Source: an uncultured Gammaproteobacteria bacterium (GTDB lineage: Bacteria; Pseudomonadota; Gammaproteobacteria; Steroidobacterales; XN24). Taken from it: a stretch of 55,730 bases of DNA. This document shows positions 40,907 through 50,424 of this stretch, in pieces. A program made the translations under genes and the position numbers. The notes beneath the pieces are model-generated. The model did not search any database, was not told the origin of the DNA, and saw only the letters and a program-made list of their open reading frames with translations. Location of the stretch: NCBI GenBank assembly GCA_937924335.1, contig CALDWW010000058.1, forward strand, positions 1 through 55,730, in the 5' to 3' direction. How positions within the stretch are numbered: the first letter of the stretch is position 1; every line of letters starts with the position of its first letter.

Positions 40907-42448
40907 GTGGGCCCTCCGCCAGGGTATTTAGCTGTGTTGCCGATCGTTCCCCACATAGAAATGACCTTAGATGCCGCCGGGGGGCGGATGGTGCGCAGAG
41001 TCGCCCAGCGCCTGCGTCGCACGCATCCGGCGTTGAGGATCGATGCAAGCATCGCAGATCTGCAGCCGTCGCATCTCGACGAGGGACGCGCCCTGCTGAT
41101 TGACGATCTCAGCGGCGCTGCGCTGGCGAATCTGCATCCGGAGCACGTGATCCTGGAACAACGGGCAGCGTTGCGTGCGGGTGATGGTGATCTGGTCGTC
41201 ACCTGTACGCCGGCCAGCTCGATCTTCGAGGTCTACTGCCGAGACCATCTGCAGCTGGGGCGGGTGGAATGGCTACATGCGACATCCGCGCGCAACCCGA
41301 TGCGGGCAGTGATATCCGCCTGGACCGATCGGCCCGTTAGACGCCGGATCGTCCGCCTGCTACGGCAAGGGAAGCTGCACTACTTCCACCCCTATGTGGC
41401 CGATTCGCAGGCCTGGACCCTGGCGCACCTGTTTCGTTCGGCCAGCCGGCGGCCGCTCAAGGTTATCGGTCCGCCGCCCGGCCTGTGCCGCTTGGTCAAC
41501 GATAAGGTCTGGTTCGCAAAGCTGGTCCAGGAACTCTTCGGCCGGCCGTACCTGCCCCGTACTCATGTCGCCTATAACCTGGCGGGCCTGGCGAAGATCA
41601 TCGGCCACCTTGCCGAGCTCTCCCGGGCGGTCGTGGTCAAACTGCCCGACGGCTCTGGTGGTGCCGGCAACGTCTTGATCCCGGCGCCGGAACTTCGCGG
41701 TCGCCCGATTGGCGCCATCCGAAGTGAACTCCGCAGACGCTTGCCGATTGGCGCCTGGGCCGTGCCGCGAAGGATGCTGGTCAGCTGCTGGCAGTCGGAC
41801 GTGTTGCGCACGCCGTCGGTGCAGATCTGGATCCCGCCGGTTGACCAGGGCGCGCCCGTTATCGAAGGAATATTCGAGCAGCTTATCGATGGTCCACCCA
41901 CGAAATTCTGCGGCAGCCGCGCGCTGAGGATTCCAGCGCCGGTCGAAGCCGATGTGGCAGTGCATAGTCAGACTCTGGCGACTTTGTTTCAGCATCTGGG
42001 CTATGTCGGTCGATGTTCGTTCGACCTGATCCTGACCGGGCGGGACATCGACCGCTGTCGGGTCGAATTCATTGAGTGCAACGGCCGGTGGGGCGGCACG
42101 TCGGTACCGATGACGCTAATGAATCGGCTGCTGGGCGACTGGCAGAAACGCCCTTACGTCAGTCAGGTGTACCGGATGCCCGAACTGACCCGTATCAGCG
42201 GCGCCGACCTGATGGCCGGCCTTGAGGGCTCGCTCTACGACCCGCAAACCGGTGGTGGCCGGATCATTGTCATGGATCTTGCCGGCGTCGGGACGACCGG
42301 ACGACTGGATGTGATCGCCGTCGGCGATTCCTGGCGAGATGTTCGCCGGGCAAGCCGCCGTGAGATACCACGGATACTGACCGACATTGTTGGCGCTGCG
42401 AAATCAGAGCGGCCGGACGGTCACCGATATCGTCTCGTCCACGGCTAA
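40907..42448 (+). CDS. Pre-ATP-grasp / ATP-grasp ligase (PGM1-related)
   Basis: Up to 513 residues. N-terminal about 180 residues are a pre-ATP-grasp region; NDKVWFAKLVQELFG opens the ATP-grasp fold, VVVKLPDGSGGAGN is the nucleotide-binding Lys and Gly-rich loop, and VEFIECNGRWGGTSVPM carries the metal-binding Glu and Asn. This matches the pre-ATP-grasp/PGM1-type ligases, some of which make peptide bonds in natural-product pathways. The start is unclear: GTG 40907 or GTG 40934, the latter with AGGG upstream. The last 45 bases overlap the convergent glutamine amidotransferase gene. Substrates unknown. Confidence 0.75.
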   Translation: MGPPPGYLAVLPIVPHIEMTLDAAGGRMVRRVAQRLRRTHPALRIDASIADLQPSHLDEGRALLIDDLSGAALANLHPEHVILEQRAALRAGDGDLVVTCTPASSIFEVYCRDHLQLGRVEWLHATSARNPMRAVISAWTDRPVRRRIVRLLRQGKLHYFHPYVADSQAWTLAHLFRSASRRPLKVIGPPPGLCRLVNDKVWFAKLVQELFGRPYLPRTHVAYNLAGLAKIIGHLAELSRAVVVKLPDGSGGAGNVLIPAPELRGRPIGAIRSELRRRLPIGAWAVPRRMLVSCWQSDVLRTPSVQIWIPPVDQGAPVIEGIFEQLIDGPPTKFCGSRALRIPAPVEADVAVHSQTLATLFQHLGYVGRCSFDLILTGRDIDRCRVEFIECNGRWGGTSVPMTLMNRLLGDWQKRPYVSQVYRMPELTRISGADLMAGLEGSLYDPQTGGGRIIVMDLAGVGTTGRLDVIAVGDSWRDVRRASRREIPRILTDIVGAAKSERPDGHRYRLVHG

Positions 42449-43240
42449 TACGCTGCCCTCCGGCGCGGCATGCCAGGCCTCGTGGCTGGTTGGTTCTGAT
42501 GCGAGAGTGATGGCGCGGTATTCACGCGACTCGTCGTGGCGGACGTGGGGGATACCGCAGATCTCACAGTCATGGATGCCGTGGCGCTCCAGCCAGTAGA
42601 GCGAGTTACGCAGGCAGGTTCCGATGAGATAGCGGCCGTCGGTCAGCAGCAAGTTCAGTTTAGATGCTCGCTCGGTGTCGGCGCGTTGCGAGCGCGCATC
42701 CAGTTTCCTCACACAGTCGGATACGACACCGATCAGGGTGTCCAGGTCGGGCTGCGGGCAGAGTACGCCGCCACACGCCTCCCGCAGACGCGACAATAGC
42801 CACAGGAACACGGATTCGCTGTCCGTGTCACCGTGGCGCATCCCACGCAGGTCGTCATCCGTCTCGTGTTCCAGTTGCGCGGCCAGCTGATCGAATCCCC
42901 GCAGGGTTCCGTTGTGAGCAAACGTCCAGATGCCGTACACAAAGGGATGCGTGTTGGCGATCGAATGCCCGCCGACAGTCGCCTTGCGAACGTGGGCGAT
43001 GACGGTTGCCGCATACGCGCGCTCGGCCGCGAGGCTGAAGCGGTCGTCTTCGTGGGCGGCTGTGTCCCTTCGGTCGACGATAGGGGCGTGGTTCTCGTAG
43101 CAGCTGATGCCCCAGCCATCCGGGTGAGCTTTGCCGCGCCGGTCGGCGATGCTCTGCGCCAGCAGGGCGTTCTGTGCGTAGACCAGGCTGCACTCCACCT
43201 TGGTAGGTTCGTTGGCCTTGAATCCATACAAGCGACACAT
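42404..43240 (-). CDS. Class II glutamine amidotransferase (YafJ/EgtC-like)
   Basis: A 278-residue N-terminal-nucleophile enzyme: Met-Cys2 start (MCRLYGF), so Cys2 becomes the catalytic N-terminus after Met removal. Further family residues: HPDGWGISCY, AHVRKATVG and FAHNGTL (oxyanion Asn/Gly), and GDTDSESVFLWLL. The family hydrolyses a gamma-glutamyl amide; EgtC acts on an ergothioneine intermediate, YafJ is uncharacterised. No egtB or egtD is nearby. It overlaps the ATP-grasp gene by 45 nt in coding sequence and follows the hemerythrin gene closely (26 nt) on the same strand. Confidence 0.88.
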   Translation of the reverse strand: MCRLYGFKANEPTKVECSLVYAQNALLAQSIADRRGKAHPDGWGISCYENHAPIVDRRDTAAHEDDRFSLAAERAYAATVIAHVRKATVGGHSIANTHPFVYGIWTFAHNGTLRGFDQLAAQLEHETDDDLRGMRHGDTDSESVFLWLLSRLREACGGVLCPQPDLDTLIGVVSDCVRKLDARSQRADTERASKLNLLLTDGRYLIGTCLRNSLYWLERHGIHDCEICGIPHVRHDESREYRAITLASEPTSHEAWHAAPEGSVLAVDETISVTVRPL

Positions 43241-43266
43241 GGCGAGTGGACCGTGATGTCCTGTGT

Positions 43267-43770
43267 TCAGTTGACGTGGCTATCGAGCGCTCGAGACTCT
43301 TCCCGGTCTGCAAGTTCGGACCAGGAGCGTCCGAGTTCCCTGATGTGTTCGAGTCTGGCGAGCAACTCATTTTGCTCGTCGGGTGGCAGGGCCGTCAGAT
43401 GACTTAACAGCGTGCCGCAGCTCTTAGCGTGTTCCAGCATGGTATGACACCGGTCGACGAAGTCCGCCATCACTGCGCTGTCCGGCGGTGTGCTCCCAGC
43501 GGAGATGAGATCCTGGATCAGGCGCAGCCCGATGCCGTGCTCCGCGTACATCATGTCGACGTTAGCCGCGCCCACAATGGGTACCAGGCGCGGATAGTAA
43601 ACGGTTTCCTCGAACTCGATATGGGGCCCGACGTCACGGTCGATGGCCAGCGCAATCCGACGGGCCTCGGTCCAGTCGCCGGCTTCCAGCTTTTGTCCCA
43701 GGCGATAGAAACCTTTCGTCATCTTGCGGTGATCCTGCAGAAAGGCCGCCCGCAGTGAAGTGTGGCGCAT
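43267..43770 (-). CDS. Hemerythrin-like domain protein
   Basis: A 167-residue four-helix protein predicted to bind a di-iron site and O2, NO or iron. Metal-binding motifs: FLQDHRKM, HIEFEETVYYP (H-x-x-x-E type), YAEHGIGLRL and MLEHAKSC, in the right order. ATG 43770 is preferred (CGGGATGGAT upstream); the longer frame to 43929 overlaps the divergent mddA region. It lies upstream of the amidotransferase on the same strand. Redox or nitrosative sensing and iron repair are typical roles. Confidence 0.85.
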   Translation of the reverse strand: MRHTSLRAAFLQDHRKMTKGFYRLGQKLEAGDWTEARRIALAIDRDVGPHIEFEETVYYPRLVPIVGAANVDMMYAEHGIGLRLIQDLISAGSTPPDSAVMADFVDRCHTMLEHAKSCGTLLSHLTALPPDEQNELLARLEHIRELGRSWSELADREESRALDSHVN

Positions 43771-44004
43771 ATCCATCCCGATCGGCGTTGGCCGTCGAGC
43801 ACACCTCGGCGGCCAGAATTCACCTTCTCCTATTCCTAGTCTAGACGTCGTGGGCAGCGTGTACGCTATGCCTCCAGATCTGGTTCCCAAATCCGCGTCC
43901 GGGCTGCGACGCGTAGACTGATGTTGCATTGCAGATGGACTTTGCCCTTATGTCGTCTACTCTTGCCTGAAAGCCGCAAGGCTTACGGATCTCCGGGGGA
44001 GGTC

Positions 44005-44766
44005 ATGAAAAGGGCATTAATATTCCTATATGGAATAGCAGCTTATCTATTCTTCTTCATAACATTTCTATATTTAATCGGATTCGCCGGCAATCTCTTC
44101 GTGCCCAAGTCCGTGGACTCGGGAGAGAGTGGCTCCATGGTATTGGCGCTGATCGTCAATCTCGGACTGATCGCGCTGTTCGGGGTCCAGCACTCGGTGA
44201 TGGCCCGACAGGGTTTCAAGAGCTGGTGGACGCGCATAGTGCCGAAGTCGATCGAGCGATCCACGTTCGTCATCGCCGGCAGCGGGATGCTGGTCATCCT
44301 GTTCGCCTTCTGGCAGCCGATGCCAGGGATCGTGTGGGCGTTCGACGGCGGGGGCGCGATATTGATGACAACGTTGTTCCTGACTGGCTGGCTGATCGTG
44401 CTGGCATCCACCTTCATCATCGATCACTTCGACCTGTTCGGTCTGCGCCAGGTGTACCTCGAGTTCAGGTCACGCGACTACACGCCGCTGCCGTTTGCGA
44501 CACGTTACCTTTACCGTTTCGTGCGCCACCCGCTCTATCTGGGTTTCATCATCGCTTTCTGGGCGACGCCGGTGATGACCGTAGGGCATCTGCTGTTGGC
44601 CGCCGGGTTCACGGGGTACATCCTGATCGCTATCCGCATCGAGGAGAGGGACCTGGTGGAATTCCACGGCCGCGCATATCTGCGTTACCAGGAGAGGGTG
44701 CCAAAGTTGGTGCCCAGGCCCGGCATGTCGGTGCCCGATAGTCATCGGCCGGTGCAGACCACGTAG
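44005..44766 (+). CDS. mddA: Methanethiol S-methyltransferase MddA (NnrU/isoprenylcysteine methyltransferase fold)
   Basis: A 253-residue membrane methyltransferase converting methanethiol to dimethyl sulfide with SAM. Five hydrophobic helices; family segments LGLIALFGVQHSVMARQGFKSWWTRIVP, IERSTFVIAGS, FDLFGLRQVYLEFR, and the C-terminal SAM site YRFVRHPLYLGFIIAFWATP ... ERDLVEFHGRAYLRYQERVPKLVPRP. GGGGGAGG sits 4-5 nt before ATG 44005. The early codons are AT-rich (AAAAGGGCATTAATATTCC) unlike the rest. It converges with the DJ-1 family gene with 22 nt between. Confidence 0.88.
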   Translation: MKRALIFLYGIAAYLFFFITFLYLIGFAGNLFVPKSVDSGESGSMVLALIVNLGLIALFGVQHSVMARQGFKSWWTRIVPKSIERSTFVIAGSGMLVILFAFWQPMPGIVWAFDGGGAILMTTLFLTGWLIVLASTFIIDHFDLFGLRQVYLEFRSRDYTPLPFATRYLYRFVRHPLYLGFIIAFWATPVMTVGHLLLAAGFTGYILIAIRIEERDLVEFHGRAYLRYQERVPKLVPRPGMSVPDSHRPVQTT

Positions 44767-44788
44767 CGGGTGGGACGCTCGACAGCGC

Positions 44789-45412
44789 TCAGGTATTGAA
44801 CATCTGTTGAAGCGTCTTCACCGCGTCGGGCGGCGCCTTGGCCATGGATCCGGCGTCGTATGGAGGCTGCGGATCGTATTCGATCAGTAGCTGGATAGCC
44901 TGGGCCGTCGTCGGTCCGGCGATTTCACCGGCCAGGTACAAGGCCATGTCGATACCCGCCGACACGCCTGCGGCCGTGATGAGCTTGCCTACACGGATGA
45001 AACGCTCCGCCCTGTAGATCGCACCAAGCGCCTCCAGCTGTTCCTCTGCAGACCAGTGGCTGGTGGCAGTCTGGCCATCAAGGAGTCCGGCGCCTGCCAG
45101 CAGCAGCGAGCCGGTGCACACCGACGTCGTCCAGGTCGATGTGGCGTGCGCGTTTCGGATCCAGCGCAGTGTCGCCTCGTCGGCCGCGTCGGTCGTGCCG
45201 GAGCCTCCGGGCACGACCAGGATCTCCGGAGACGGGACTTCATCGAGGGTTTTCTCAGCGACCAATTGTAGACGGCCGTTGTCATTACGCACCGGTCCGG
45301 ATTCTTTGGCCACAAACCACGGTTCGGCGCCTGGCAATCTCGACAGCACGTCGTAAGGCCCGACGATGTCCAGGGCGGTGAATCGTGGATAGAGCAGGAA
45401 CGCGATCTGCAT
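44789..45412 (-). CDS. DJ-1/PfpI family protein, isonitrile-hydratase-like
   Basis: A 207-residue cytoplasmic enzyme. Asp15 in TALDIVGPYDVL, Cys99-Thr100 in TSVCTGSLLLAGAGLLDGQTATSHW correspond to the residues used by Pseudomonas isonitrile hydratase InhA. The nucleophile-elbow Cys is intact. ATG 45412 follows AGGAG by about 6 nt; the upstream in-frame extension to 45574 is rejected. Activity could be isonitrile hydration or a related amidase/glyoxalase-like role. Confidence 0.88.
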   Translation of the reverse strand: MQIAFLLYPRFTALDIVGPYDVLSRLPGAEPWFVAKESGPVRNDNGRLQLVAEKTLDEVPSPEILVVPGGSGTTDAADEATLRWIRNAHATSTWTTSVCTGSLLLAGAGLLDGQTATSHWSAEEQLEALGAIYRAERFIRVGKLITAAGVSAGIDMALYLAGEIAGPTTAQAIQLLIEYDPQPPYDAGSMAKAPPDAVKTLQQMFNT

Positions 45413-45606
45413 GTGAATCTCCTGGCCGCTGGGACCGGCGGGGTGGATGCCACCTTCGGGAAATCGGAGTGTCCCAGAATGATGCGAGCACTCCAACCGT
45501 TGGACCACCGATGACGCCATGAATTCGCAAGGGCCGGCGGCAGATCGACAAGCACCTGAGGTTTCCCGCATCATTACACCGGTAGCGCAGGAGACCGGCC
45601 GCCTTA

Positions 45607-47847
45607 ATGTCTTTCGTCAAGGAACTGCAGCGACGCAACGTCATCCGCATGGCGGTGCTCTATCTTGTAGCCGCCTGGTTGCTGCTGCAGATCACCGATG
45701 TCCTGTCGTCGTTGATGCCCGTCCCCGAGTGGACCGGCTCACTGGTCATCCTGCTGCTCACGATCGCTTTCCCGCTGGTGCTGATCTTCTCCTGGGTCTA
45801 CGAGCTGACGCCGGAGGGCCTCAAGCGAGAGAAGGAGGTCGATCGGGATGAGTCCATCACCCATCAGACCGGACGCAAGGTCAACACCCTCATCGTCGTA
45901 TTGCTGATCCTGGCGATCGCCGGGCTGGCCCTGGATCGCCTGATCCCGGAGCGTGCGCCGGTGGTGGTCACGCGACCTGCCGAGATGACGAGCGATGAGG
46001 CGGAAGCGACCGCGGAGCCGACCCAGCTGGCGGCCAACAAGTTTGCCCGGCCGCCGGACCGCTCCATCGCCGTGCTGCCGTTCGTGAACATGAGCGGCGA
46101 TGTCGAGAACGAGTACTTCTCCGACGGCCTGACTGAGGAGCTGCTCAACGTGCTGGCGCAGATCAAGGACCTGCAGGTCGCCGGCCGCACTTCCTCGTTC
46201 GCCTTCAAGGGCAAGGACGAGGATCTGCGCGTGATCGGCGAAAAACTCAGCGTGGCCCATCTGCTCGAGGGCAGCGTACGCAAGTCCGGTGACCGGGTGC
46301 GTGTCACCGCCCAGCTGATCAAGTCGGACGATGGCTACCATCTCTGGTCGGATACCTACGACCGCGAGATCGACGACGTCTTCGCTATCCAGGAGGACAT
46401 CGCGGGCCAGGTCGTGGATGCGCTCAAGGTCACTCTGCTGGGCGAGGATGCGGCCCGGATCGGGCGGACGCCGACGGCCAGCGCGGAGGCTCATGACGCC
46501 TATCTCCTCGGCCGGCACATGTTGTTCCGCTTCAGCTATGACTCGCTCAAACAGGCGGAGTTGAAATTCAAGCAGGCGACGCGTCTCGATCCCGAATACG
46601 CTGAGGCCTGGGCGGGGCTGGGCAAGGTGTACGCTGATCAGTCTGATACCGGCGTCAGGCCTGCGACGGAAGCCTATCCATTGGCGGAAGCGGCGCTTGA
46701 TCAGGCGATCGTGCTCGACCCGGAACTCGCAGAGTCCCACACGGAGATGGGCCTGCTTCACCTGCGCAGACGGCAGGAGGACAAGGCCGAGCAGGCATTC
46801 GAAAAGGCCCGGCAGCTGCAGCCGAACGATCCCTATGTGAACTTTGGTCTGGCGCGGCTGATGGCGCGGCGGGGAGACTTCGAGGCGGCCCTGGAATACA
46901 ACTCCAGGGCGTTGGCCGTCGATCCCATGGGTCCTGAAATCATATTTCAGCGGGCGAACTATCTGACGGCCCTCGGCCGGACGGATGACGCATTGGCGCA
47001 GTTCGCGAGGCTCAGAGAAGTGGACCCCAGCTCACCGAACGGCTTCTACGGGCCGGCGGGGATCTACAGGACTGACCTGGGTCGTCTCGACGAGGCGGCC
47101 AGGTGGTATGCGAGGTCCGCGGAGGTGGATCCATCGGATTACGAACTCCCGGGCCTGGTCGCCATGGTCTTCCTGGACCTGGGGGATACGCAGGCCGCGC
47201 TGCCCTGGGTGGAGAAGGCGAACGAGATGGGACCGGGGCAATCGGTGCCTCACATGGCGAGGTTGATGTGGCTGCGGCGTAGCGGTGATCGCGACGGTGC
47301 GCTGGCTATGGCGAGGCAGTACCTCGACATGGGGATGGAGGAGCGCCAGGAGGACATGTGGGTTGTGCTGCGAACCCTCCACGATCACGCCGTCGAGACA
47401 GGGGAATACGACGAGGCGCTGGCTGCGTACCGCTCCGCGGTGCCGCATTTCTTCGAGGACCCGATCACCAATGTTTTCTACCGGAATTACATCGGCATCG
47501 ACGTGATCCCGCTGTTGCGACTGACCGGGCAGGAAGAGCAGGCGACGAGGATCGGCGAGGCTATCCTGGAAGAGCTGCGCCGGCGTGACCCGCGCATGCT
47601 CCGGCCCTACAACCGGATCTCGGAGGTCTGGATCCTGACCTACCTCGGGCGGCTCGATGAGGCCGCCGAATCCCTGCGCCTCTACGTCGAGGAGGGCGAA
47701 CGATCCTTTTGGTGGTTCGGACTGGAAGAAGATCCGTCGATGGCGCCGTTACGGTCCCGTCCCGAGTATCCGGAGCTGATCACCGCCATCCGCAAGGACA
47801 TCGCGGCCCAGCGCGAGCGTGCCGCCGCCCTCAACCTGGTGCCCTGA
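45607..47847 (+). CDS. Membrane protein with TolB-like domain and TPR repeats, type 1
   Basis: A 746-residue protein. N-terminal module SFVKELQRRNVIRMAVLYLVAAWLLLQITD with two helices (about 14-33, 44-66), a short basic loop ELTPEGLKREKEVDRD, a third helix (about 95-113), then a TolB/FlgO-like domain (about 152-275: SIAVLPFVNMSGDVENEYFSDGLTEELL ... LLEGSVRKSGDRVRVTAQLI) and a TPR array to the end. Three helices put the TolB/TPR part in the periplasm. Its N-terminus is homologous to two other proteins here. Partners are unknown; an envelope sensor or scaffold is inferred. No good ribosome site precedes ATG 45607. Confidence 0.85.
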   Translation: MSFVKELQRRNVIRMAVLYLVAAWLLLQITDVLSSLMPVPEWTGSLVILLLTIAFPLVLIFSWVYELTPEGLKREKEVDRDESITHQTGRKVNTLIVVLLILAIAGLALDRLIPERAPVVVTRPAEMTSDEAEATAEPTQLAANKFARPPDRSIAVLPFVNMSGDVENEYFSDGLTEELLNVLAQIKDLQVAGRTSSFAFKGKDEDLRVIGEKLSVAHLLEGSVRKSGDRVRVTAQLIKSDDGYHLWSDTYDREIDDVFAIQEDIAGQVVDALKVTLLGEDAARIGRTPTASAEAHDAYLLGRHMLFRFSYDSLKQAELKFKQATRLDPEYAEAWAGLGKVYADQSDTGVRPATEAYPLAEAALDQAIVLDPELAESHTEMGLLHLRRRQEDKAEQAFEKARQLQPNDPYVNFGLARLMARRGDFEAALEYNSRALAVDPMGPEIIFQRANYLTALGRTDDALAQFARLREVDPSSPNGFYGPAGIYRTDLGRLDEAARWYARSAEVDPSDYELPGLVAMVFLDLGDTQAALPWVEKANEMGPGQSVPHMARLMWLRRSGDRDGALAMARQYLDMGMEERQEDMWVVLRTLHDHAVETGEYDEALAAYRSAVPHFFEDPITNVFYRNYIGIDVIPLLRLTGQEEQATRIGEAILEELRRRDPRMLRPYNRISEVWILTYLGRLDEAAESLRLYVEEGERSFWWFGLEEDPSMAPLRSRPEYPELITAIRKDIAAQRERAAALNLVP

Positions 47848-48080
47848 TCTTCCCGGACTGCACGCCTGAACGACCCCGCGAGAAAGCTCGACCATGACGC
47901 GGCGGATCCGAACCGGATGTCGGCGGGGTGCTGCGGCCACCTTCCTTCAGGGCAGGGGAAAGGCGCCAAAAAAGACGGCGCCGGTGTCCTCAATCGCGAT
48001 GTATGGCAGACCGGAGACGCGATTGTCTTTGGACCGGACACCGGCACCAATTGGGATCCAGTCGGATCCAGGGAGATTAT

Positions 48081-48404
48081 TCAGAGGCGTTCGAAGCGGA
48101 TGATTTTCAGCCGGCCGCGCTGGAAGCGGACCCGCATCTCGCGCTGGCCGTTGTCGTCGACGACGTTGCAGGGACCGGCGCCGCTGGTCGAGCACCGATA
48201 GACCCATTCAACCCGGACAGGGTTGCCTTCGACTTCTTCGATGGCAACGGGATCACCGGCGATCTCGCGGACCTCCGCAAAGCTCATGCCTTCGGAAACG
48301 GTCTGATGGTTGATCGTGTAGTTCGAGATCACGCCGCCGTACACCGAGGCCGCCACGGCCAACATCGGCAACCAGCCCGCCAGTCTCAACACTCTTTCCG
48401 CCAT
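48081..48404 (-). CDS. Small SmpA/BamE-like exported protein
   Basis: A 107-residue protein with an N-terminal signal/anchor (VLRLAGWLPMLAVAASVYGG) and the SmpA-like segment VSEGMSFAEVREIAGDPVAIEEVEGNPVRVEWVYRC, followed by a disulfide-capable pair (YRCSTSGAGPCN) and closing strands MRVRFQRGRLKIIRFE. GGGGAAG sits 7 nt before the ATG. It is divergent from the methyltransferase gene. Role unknown; the fold is typical of small outer-membrane assembly helpers. Confidence 0.8.
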   Translation of the reverse strand: MAERVLRLAGWLPMLAVAASVYGGVISNYTINHQTVSEGMSFAEVREIAGDPVAIEEVEGNPVRVEWVYRCSTSGAGPCNVVDDNGQREMRVRFQRGRLKIIRFERL

Positions 48405-48628
48405 GATCAGCTTCCCCGTTCAGCAGGCCCGGGAGGCATGCCCGCGATTCGCTCGCCTGTAGACATAAAGACCGGGATGACGGTGAATTCATTACAGACC
48501 CGGATCACCCATTGACCCGGAGGTGTGAGGCCTGCCAGCCGATCGGCCTGCGCTTGCGTTCGCCATGCGTGCGCTCCATTGTTGTTACCTCAGCATCTAC
48601 TCCGCACTCACATCCGGGAGACAATTCG

Positions 48629-49426
48629 GTGTCCAGCATGCAGGACCCCTGGCGTGGCGGTTCAGATTACGAAGCCTTCATGGGCCGTTGGAGCCGGCGA
48701 CTCGCCCCGCGGTTCGTCGCCTGGCTGGACGTCCCCGACGAGGTTCACTGGCTGGACGTGGGTTGTGGAACCGGTGCGCTGACAGACGCGATCTGCAGCG
48801 AAGCGGCTCCCGCGTCCGTGCTGGGTTGCGATCCTGCAGAACCCTTCGTCGAGTATGCCCGCCAGCGCGTTGAGGACCGTCTTGCATCGTTCGCCGTAGC
48901 CGCTACGGGCGGCCTTCCGGGGCGTGCGGACGGCTATGGATGCGTCGCATCGCTGCTGGCGCTCAACTTTTTCCGGGACCCGGCGACCGCGATCATCGAG
49001 ATGCGTCGGCTGGCCAGCGACGGCGGTACGGTCGCCGCCTGCGTCTGGGACTACGCAGGCGGCATGGAGTTTCTGTGCCACTTCTGGGAAGCGGTCGCCG
49101 CCGAGACACCCGGTGCCGACGGGCTGGACGAGGGCATGCGGTTTCCGATCTGTCATCCCGACGCGCTGACAGATCTCTTTATGGCGGGTGGTCTTGGCGA
49201 CGTGCGCTGCGAAGCGTTGCAGATCTCCACCCGATTCCAGAGCTTCGACGATTACTGGGCCCCGTTCCTGGGCGGCACCGGGCCGGCTCCCTCTTTCGTT
49301 GCCGGGCTCGACTCGGATGGCCGTGCCGCCCTGGCCCGGAGACTCGAGACGACCCTGCCGCGAGGCACCGACGGGACTATCGAACTGGTCGCACGCGCGT
49401 GGGCGGTGTGCGGGACAGCCCACTGA
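48629..49426 (+). CDS. SAM-dependent class I methyltransferase
   Basis: A 265-residue methyltransferase. Motif I is LDVGCGTGALTDAI (about 37-50), followed by acidic motif II (LGCDPAEPFVEYA) and a motif IV region (GCVASLLALNFFRDP). The closing part (SFDDYWAPFLGGTGPAPSFV) is like UbiE/TcmP-type small-molecule methyltransferases. GTG 48629 is chosen because CGGGAGA lies 7-8 nt upstream; the ATG 9 bases later is an alternative. Upstream sequence to 48512 stays open but looks non-coding. Substrate unknown. Confidence 0.85.
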   Translation: MSSMQDPWRGGSDYEAFMGRWSRRLAPRFVAWLDVPDEVHWLDVGCGTGALTDAICSEAAPASVLGCDPAEPFVEYARQRVEDRLASFAVAATGGLPGRADGYGCVASLLALNFFRDPATAIIEMRRLASDGGTVAACVWDYAGGMEFLCHFWEAVAAETPGADGLDEGMRFPICHPDALTDLFMAGGLGDVRCEALQISTRFQSFDDYWAPFLGGTGPAPSFVAGLDSDGRAALARRLETTLPRGTDGTIELVARAWAVCGTAH

Positions 49427-49447
49427 GGAGGCTACGGGTCATAGCCG

Positions 49448-50002
49448 ATGGCGACAGAGACGAACCGCCACCCGCCGCGAGAACTATTTCAGACGGAGCG
49501 CCTGCGTGTCCGTCACATCGATTACGGTGATCTGGACGCCATGTACGCGGTCTACGGCGATGCGGAGGCGATGCGCTGGGTCGATAACGGCCTGCCGATG
49601 GAGCGATCGCTGTGCGAGCAGTGGATCGGGATCACTCACAACAATTACACGAGCCGTGGTTACGGCATGTCCGCACTGGAACTGATGCCGTCCGGCGAGG
49701 TGGTCGGGTTCTGCGGGATCGTGCACCCGGATGGGCAACCCGAGCCGGAGCTCAAGTACGCGGTGCTGCGTCAGTATTGGGGGCAGGGGATCGCCACGGA
49801 AGCTGCGCGCGGGATGCTCGATTACGCGGCTACAGAGCTCGGGCTACATCGGATCATTGCCACTGTCGCGCCCGAGCACGCCGTGTCCCAGAGGGTGCTG
49901 AGCAAGGCGGGCATGTCTCGCGGCGAGCCCATGATTCATGCGGATGGCTCCAGGACCGAGGTTTTCAAATGGCTGAACGAGCGCGGCGATCCAGGGGGCT
50001 GA
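49448..50002 (+). CDS. RimJ/RimL-type N-acetyltransferase
   Basis: A 184-residue GNAT protein of the RimJ/RimL subfamily: LFQTERLRVRHIDYGDLDAMYAVYGD at the start, ELKYAVLRQYWGQGIATEAARGMLDYA (acetyl-CoA binding loop, GQGIAT) and HRIIATVAPEHAVSQRVLSKAGM near the end. It follows the methyltransferase by 21 nt, likely cotranscribed. Substrate is probably an amino group of a protein or small molecule; not specified by sequence. Confidence 0.9.
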   Translation: MATETNRHPPRELFQTERLRVRHIDYGDLDAMYAVYGDAEAMRWVDNGLPMERSLCEQWIGITHNNYTSRGYGMSALELMPSGEVVGFCGIVHPDGQPEPELKYAVLRQYWGQGIATEAARGMLDYAATELGLHRIIATVAPEHAVSQRVLSKAGMSRGEPMIHADGSRTEVFKWLNERGDPGG

Positions 50003-50065
50003 GTTGCAGGCGTCCACCGTGTTTCGGCGATCATCGCGGAGAGGATTCTTGCGGAGATTCTGAGG

Positions 50066-50368
50066 ATGGGGAACAGGACAGCATCGAGGATCTATCGACT
50101 GTCAGCAGTCTGTGTCTTCATGGTGGCGATGTCGCTGATCGTGCCCAGGTTCGTGCCCGGCACCGGCGAGGGCCTCGCCGCCGGCGCCTCGGCGGTGATG
50201 ACATTTCTGATCATGTTGGCCGTGGCGTTGTTATTCTCGCTCTACCTGTTGGCGGTCACCATGCGCCGGTTCCGCGAACTCCCGATGCTGGCCAGGCTGG
50301 CAGGGGTCGGCCCGGGCGTCGTGCTTGCGCTGGGGCTGATGGGGATCATTAGTCTGCTGCGCTTCTAG
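50066..50368 (+). CDS. Small membrane protein, unknown
   Basis: 100 residues with three hydrophobic segments (YRLSAVCVFMVAMSLIV, AVMTFLIMLAVALLFSLYLLAVTM, VGPGVVLALGLMGIISLLRF) and a basic loop (MRRFRELPMLARLAG). GGAG lies 9 nt before ATG. It sits 63 nt after the acetyltransferase gene. No family recognised. Confidence 0.6.
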   Translation: MGNRTASRIYRLSAVCVFMVAMSLIVPRFVPGTGEGLAAGASAVMTFLIMLAVALLFSLYLLAVTMRRFRELPMLARLAGVGPGVVLALGLMGIISLLRF

Positions 50369-50424
50369 CGTACTCTTCGCAACCTGAATGCGACGACACG
50401 GCATTGCCCGCAGGAGGGCCAGTC

